From contig NZ_LUAV01000032.1 in the NCBI RefSeq assembly GCF_002078505.1, forward strand, positions 62,001 to 126,000: a stretch of 64,000 nucleotides of DNA, in the 5' to 3' direction. Shown piece by piece: positions 60,094-64,000 of this stretch. Under the pieces are notes generated by a model. It saw only the letters and a list, made by a program, of their open reading frames with translations, was not told where the DNA came from and ran no database searches. The position numbers and the translations under genes were made by a program. This stretch comes from Ensifer aridi. Lineage in GTDB: Bacteria; Pseudomonadota; Alphaproteobacteria; Rhizobiales; Rhizobiaceae. How positions within the stretch are numbered: position 1 is the first letter of the stretch; each line of letters starts with the position of its first letter.

Positions 60094-62163
60094 TCACTTC
60101 CACATGGATCGCATTCGTGCTCCGACATCGACCCGGACCTGCCGGGCGCTGCGCTCGCCGGCAGTCGCTCGCACCTTCGGCCAAGTCGCCGTTTCGAAGA
60201 ACTGAAGCAGTGTCGCCGGGATGAACCGCGTGCGTGACGCATAGACGTGTCTGTCTCCCAGCGCGTTTTGCCCACCTGTGAAGAATCTCTGCGGCGTCAG
60301 AAGCGTAAGGCTGTCGCGAGCCCGCGTCATGCCGACATAGAGCAGCCGCCGTTCCTCTTCGAGCTCGGCGCTGCTGCCGGCCCCGAGATCGGAGGGAATA
60401 CAGCCGTCGACGACGTTGAGCATGAAAACGGAGCGCCACTCCTGGCCCTTGGCCGAATGGATTGTGGAAAGGATGAGATAGTCCTCGTCCAGTAGCGGCA
60501 CGCCGGCCTGATCGCTGGTGGCGTCCGGCGGGTCAAGCGTGAGCTCCGTAAGGAAGCGCTCGCGGCTCTGATAGCCGCCGGCGATCTGCTCGAGTTGGAG
60601 GAGATCGGCCTTGCGGGTATCGGCATCCTCGTGGATGCGGTCGAGATGCGGTTCGTACCAGGCGCGGGCAAGGGCGATCTCTCCTGGCCAGCCCGCCCCA
60701 GCCTTTCTCAAGCCTGACAGGAGCGTAACGAATCTGGTCCAGTCTTCGCCGGTCTTCGGGGGAGGGGGGATCTCGGCGAGCGACAGGAGAGGCTCTGCAT
60801 CGTCGGCGATCGTGTCGAGGATCTTTCCGGCCGTCTGCGGGCCGATCCCTGGAAGCATCTGTAAAAGACGGAAGCCGGCAACGCGATCACGCGGGTTCTG
60901 GGCGAAGCGGAGAACAGCCAGCACGTCTTTGACATGAGCGCTGTCCAGGAACTTCAGGCCGCCGAATTTTACGAAAGGGATGTTTCGTCGGGTCAGTTCG
61001 ACTTCCAATGTGCCGCTATGGTTGGACGAGCGGAACAGCACGGCCTGTTGCTTCAGCCGAATGCCGACCTCGCGGTTCGCCAGAACCTGTTCGACGATAT
61101 AGCTCGCCTGATCCGTCTCGTCTTTGACGGTGACGAGAAGCGGTCGCTGTTCCGATTGCCGATCCGTCCAGAGGTTCTTGGTGAACCGCTCGCGGGCGAG
61201 GTCGATGACGCCGTTGGCTGCCGCGAGGATCGGCTGCGTCGAGCGGTAATTGCGGTCGAGCGTGATGACGTCCGCCGGCCGCGGGGAGAACTCCTTCGGG
61301 AAGTCGAGGATGTTGCGCACCGTCGCGGCCCTGAAGGAATAGATCGACTGCGCGTCGTCGCCGACGACCGTGAGGCCGCGACCGCCAGGTTTCAAGGACA
61401 TGAGGATCGAGGCCTGGAGGCGGTTCGTGTCCTGATACTCGTCGACAAGGATGTGGTCGAAGCGCCTGCCGACGTCGTCGGCGAGCTCCGGATCGGAGAC
61501 CATCTGCGCCCAGTAGAGCAGCAGGTCGTCGTAATCGAGGACGTTTTGCGCCTGCTTGGCTTCGACATATCCGGCGAAGAGTTGCTTGAGCTGCTCTTCC
61601 CACCCGGCCACCCAAGGGTAGGAGGACTTCAGGACCTCGGTGATCGAGCTCTCCGAGTTGACGACGCGCGAATAGATGGCGAGACACGTGCTCTTCGTCG
61701 GGAAGCGGCTTTCCGATTTCGAGAATCCCAGTTCATGGCGGACGAGATTCATCAGGTCCGCGGAATCTTCGCGATCGTGAATGGTGAAGTCGATATTCAA
61801 GCCGATCTGCTCCGCATAGATGCGAAGCAGTCGTGCGCCGATCCCGTGAAACGTTCCAGCCCAGGCGAGTGCATCCGTCATGATAGCGGCGTTGTCACCG
61901 AGAACCTGCCGGCAGATCCGCTGCACGCGGCGCGCCATCTCGGATGCGGCGCGTCTGGAAAAGGTCATGAGCAGGATCCGGCGCGGATCTGCGCCATTGA
62001 CGATCAGATGCGCCACGCGATGGGCAAGTGTATTGGTCTTGCCGGAGCCGGCGCCGGCGATGATGAGAAGAGGTCCGCCGATCTCGCCGTCTGCAAGACC
62101 GATACCGTGTTCGACCGCTTCTCTCTGGCGTTCGTTGAGTTTTTCCAGATAGGCCGCGCTCAT
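60094..62163 (-). CDS. UvrD/Rep-family ATP-dependent DNA helicase
   Basis: A 689-residue SF1A helicase: motif I AGAGSGKTNTLAHRVAHLIV, motif II VDEYQDTNRLQASIL, motif III GDDAQSIYSFRAATV, IV YRSTQPILAAANGVI, V/VI STIHSAKGQEWRSVF and YVGMTRARDSLTLLTP. It unwinds DNA 3'-5' and is usually used in repair. ATG at 62163 (MSAAYLEKLNERQREAV) matches the family. It is a lone gene between two ABC systems. Confidence 0.92.
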   Translation of the reverse strand: MSAAYLEKLNERQREAVEHGIGLADGEIGGPLLIIAGAGSGKTNTLAHRVAHLIVNGADPRRILLMTFSRRAASEMARRVQRICRQVLGDNAAIMTDALAWAGTFHGIGARLLRIYAEQIGLNIDFTIHDREDSADLMNLVRHELGFSKSESRFPTKSTCLAIYSRVVNSESSITEVLKSSYPWVAGWEEQLKQLFAGYVEAKQAQNVLDYDDLLLYWAQMVSDPELADDVGRRFDHILVDEYQDTNRLQASILMSLKPGGRGLTVVGDDAQSIYSFRAATVRNILDFPKEFSPRPADVITLDRNYRSTQPILAAANGVIDLARERFTKNLWTDRQSEQRPLLVTVKDETDQASYIVEQVLANREVGIRLKQQAVLFRSSNHSGTLEVELTRRNIPFVKFGGLKFLDSAHVKDVLAVLRFAQNPRDRVAGFRLLQMLPGIGPQTAGKILDTIADDAEPLLSLAEIPPPPKTGEDWTRFVTLLSGLRKAGAGWPGEIALARAWYEPHLDRIHEDADTRKADLLQLEQIAGGYQSRERFLTELTLDPPDATSDQAGVPLLDEDYLILSTIHSAKGQEWRSVFMLNVVDGCIPSDLGAGSSAELEEERRLLYVGMTRARDSLTLLTPQRFFTGGQNALGDRHVYASRTRFIPATLLQFFETATWPKVRATAGERSARQVRVDVGARMRSMWK

Positions 62164-62372
62164 GGATCCACTTCGCTTCCGCTTTCCGCCGCGCCCGAAA
62201 ATTCTCAAGACGCGACGAATCACCCGAGTGACGGGAACAAAGCTGGAACATAATCCGGCTCCTCACAAGTTGAAAAGTGCCTGCATGCGGAACCGCGCCA
62301 TCCGTCGGCATCGGCATCGGCGCCGGCGTCCGGTCCCGGCACTGGTGCGTTCCGCGTCCATTCTCTTGAGTG

Positions 62373-63317
62373 CTACGCTAAGGCGTGCAGCAGCATGGCT
62401 TTCGCGCTCTCTGCGTCGGTGATGATGATCGTCGCCAGTCTCGCTCGAGCCAGCGCCAGCAGAATGTCGCGCTTGTGGGGGCCGCCAGAGGCAACGATGC
62501 GGCAAGGAATCCGGTGATAGTCGTCCAGTTCCGGCGAAAGCACCTGCCTGTTCAGCGGATGATCGACCGGCTTGCCTTCAGCGTCGAGATAGCGGCCCAA
62601 GAGGTCGCCGACTGCGCCGACGGCAATGAGGTCGGCGACATTCGTCCCTTCGGGCAGGCCGTAGCGCACCTGCAGCGATTGCTGCGAAACGTCGCCGGCG
62701 CTGAGGTAGGAAATGTCGACGTCGCAGGTCTGGCGGAAAATCGTCCGGAACACCGATTGGGCGATGATGGCTTCCCGCGATTCCGGGCTTTCGGCATAGA
62801 TCGGCGCCGCGAAGTAATGGCACTGCGCCTTCAGAACCTCGGCGAAGCCGCGGACGATCTCGAAGGTATTGATTTCCGAGCCGTGCGTCAGGCCGCCCAT
62901 CATGGAGCGCACGTCAATCTCCGGCTCGTTGGCGGGCGTCATGTGCTGCATCGTCTCGCGCAGCGTCGCGCCCCAGCCGACGCCGATCGACGCCGGTCTT
63001 CGCGATTGGATCAGGCGGTCCAGATAGGCGGCGGCGCCGCGGCCGATCACGGAATGCAGTTGGCGCGGGTCAGCCGGGGTCGGCACGACCACAGCGTCTT
63101 CCAATTCGAAATGGTCGCGCAACCGCGATTCGAGTTCGACATTTTCAGCGAGCGGCGAACTGAAGCTGATGCGGACGATCCCCTCTTCGAGCGCCGCTGC
63201 GAGAAGCTCGTTCACGCGGCGACGCGTGAGATGCATGCGTTCGCCGATCTCGGCCTGTGTCAGCCCCTCCACGTGATAGAGCCAGGCGGCTCTGATCATT
63301 AACTCCTGCTGCCCCAC
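62373..63317 (-). CDS. SorC-type sugar-binding transcriptional regulator
   Basis: A 314-residue protein with an N-terminal helix-turn-helix (AAWLYHVEGLTQAEIGERMH) and a sugar-phosphate-binding SorC domain (ASIGVGWGATLRETMQHMTP, MMGGLTHGSEINTFEIVRGF). GTG at 63317 is used with a GGGGAA site; ATG at 63299 with AGGAG is an alternative. It is divergent from the family-5 binding protein at 63636, its probable target. Confidence 0.9.
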   Translation of the reverse strand: MGQQELMIRAAWLYHVEGLTQAEIGERMHLTRRRVNELLAAALEEGIVRISFSSPLAENVELESRLRDHFELEDAVVVPTPADPRQLHSVIGRGAAAYLDRLIQSRRPASIGVGWGATLRETMQHMTPANEPEIDVRSMMGGLTHGSEINTFEIVRGFAEVLKAQCHYFAAPIYAESPESREAIIAQSVFRTIFRQTCDVDISYLSAGDVSQQSLQVRYGLPEGTNVADLIAVGAVGDLLGRYLDAEGKPVDHPLNRQVLSPELDDYHRIPCRIVASGGPHKRDILLALARARLATIIITDAESAKAMLLHALA

Positions 63318-63635
63318 AAGTTCGGTTCCCCATTGTTACAAACGTCACAAGTATGTAACATATGTAAACTAATTGGCTGTCAACGACATCATGTTGGGCT
63401 CTATCCCATGACGGCAGTTTCCCGGATTTCCGATTGCGATGCTGTGCTGACGCCGTCAGGCTACCGCGCAGGATCGTCTGCCGAAGGAGCTGCGCGCAGC
63501 CAAGCCCTCCATTGCCTCTGTCCCTGTCACCGAAGCTTCACCGAAACATCAGGAAAACGACGCATCGCCGCGCCTACAAGGGACCTTGAACGTCTCTGCC
63601 GCGGGATGGTCACTCTATCATTAAAGGAGGTTTCT
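63318..63635. promoter_or_regulatory. Divergent control region with inverted repeats
   Basis: A gene-free gap of about 320 bp. Near the SorC start GTTACA (63335-63340) and TGTAAC (63354-63359) form an inverted repeat, followed by a further ATGTAAAC; this is an AT-rich candidate SorC operator. AAAGGAGG at 63623-63630 is the ribosome site of the next gene. Confidence 0.55.
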
Positions 63636-64000
63636 ATGCTTTCGATTAGTCGGCGCGGCGCGCTTGGTCTCATTGGCGCGACTGCAGGCAGCATGGTCCT
63701 GCCGCGCTTTGCTTTGGGCCAGGGCAAGCGCCCCTCCGTCACGATTGCGGTGCAGAAGATCACCATCAACAATACGCTGGACGTCTGGAACGAAACGTCG
63801 AATGTCGGCGAGCGCGTGTTCTTTCCGAATCTCTGGGAAGGCCTGATCCTGCGCGACTGGATGGGCGATCAGGGCCCGGTCCCGGGCCTTGCCACGGAAT
63901 GGAAGCGTATCGACGACAAGACGCTCGAGCTGAAGCTGCGTCAGGGCGTGAAGTTCCACAATGGCGACGAATTGACCGCAGACGACGTCGTGTTCAGCTT
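63636..64000 (+). CDS. ABC transporter substrate-binding protein, family 5 (partial)
   Basis: The first 121 residues of an SBP_bac_5 protein, cut by the window end. A Tat signal (MLSISRRGALGLIGATAGSM) precedes LATEWKRIDDKTLELKLRQG and VKFHNGDELTADDVVFS, the conserved family start. It is the first gene of an ABC importer, probably controlled by the divergent SorC-type regulator. Confidence 0.9.
   Translation, partial: MLSISRRGALGLIGATAGSMVLPRFALGQGKRPSVTIAVQKITINNTLDVWNETSNVGERVFFPNLWEGLILRDWMGDQGPVPGLATEWKRIDDKTLELKLRQGVKFHNGDELTADDVVFS

Overview
The window is a GC-rich rhizobial sequence. It carries a complete repABC replication and partition module on the minus strand (repA 15419-14223, repB 14219-13215, repC 13058-11748) with an antisense RNA between repB and repC and parS-type palindromes on both sides. 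ABC importers with their own regulators, MocR, LysR, GlxA and LacI regulators, a DUF1612-type plasmid protein and many rhizobia-type hypothetical proteins fit a Sinorhizobium/Ensifer-like megaplasmid or chromid. The genus is an inference; no rRNA or tRNA was seen.

Layout. 0-11.4 kb is accessory: a nonsense-broken PLP dehydratase, a DHFR-like reductase, a TetR/RidA pair with two matching operators, an MscS channel, a MocR regulator divergent from a DMT exporter, a secreted protein, a DUF1612 protein, a frameshifted glycosyltransferase and a glyoxalase-like protein. 11.7-15.6 kb is the repABC core. 16-26.4 kb holds two paralogous sensor-like proteins, an adenylate cyclase-TolB-TPR and a winged helix-TolB-TPR. 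The second is divergent from an operon of NmrA reductase, cupin, HlyD and EmrB-type exporter; the HlyD gene has a short-chain-dehydrogenase leader fused to its start. 26.5-31.4 kb has an RTX protein, a GFA protein, a frameshifted VOC gene and a divergent EamA/LysR pair.

31.6-35.9 kb is a copper-handling cluster: an orphan Rieske protein, a CopZ chaperone behind a CueR-like promoter, a Met-rich mini-protein, a secreted Met/Cys/His-rich protein, a multicopper oxidase, a DUF411 protein, a 44-residue membrane protein joined to both neighbours by ATGA overlaps, and a cytochrome c. 36-45.7 kb contains a GST and a sugar ABC operon (binding protein, ATPase, two permeases, LacI, Gfo/Idh/MocA oxidoreductase, then MarR-GNAT and an SDR), with LacI-like and MarR-like operators.

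45.9-50.3 kb is the most unusual locus: a protein of about 1,459 residues made almost wholly of an 8-residue repeat, itself arranged as a 17-unit (136-residue, 408-bp) super-repeat in nine in-register full copies. I know of no function for it. 50.3-64 kb returns to ordinary cargo: an FKBP isomerase, two L,D-transpeptidases, a FadR-type regulator with KdgD and a family-5 ABC importer (probably sugar-acid catabolism), a UvrD-like helicase, and a SorC-type regulator beside another family-5 binding protein cut by the window end.

Three genes (PLP dehydratase, glycosyltransferase, VOC) are each broken by one base. This may be real decay or sequence error, and only reads or relatives can decide.
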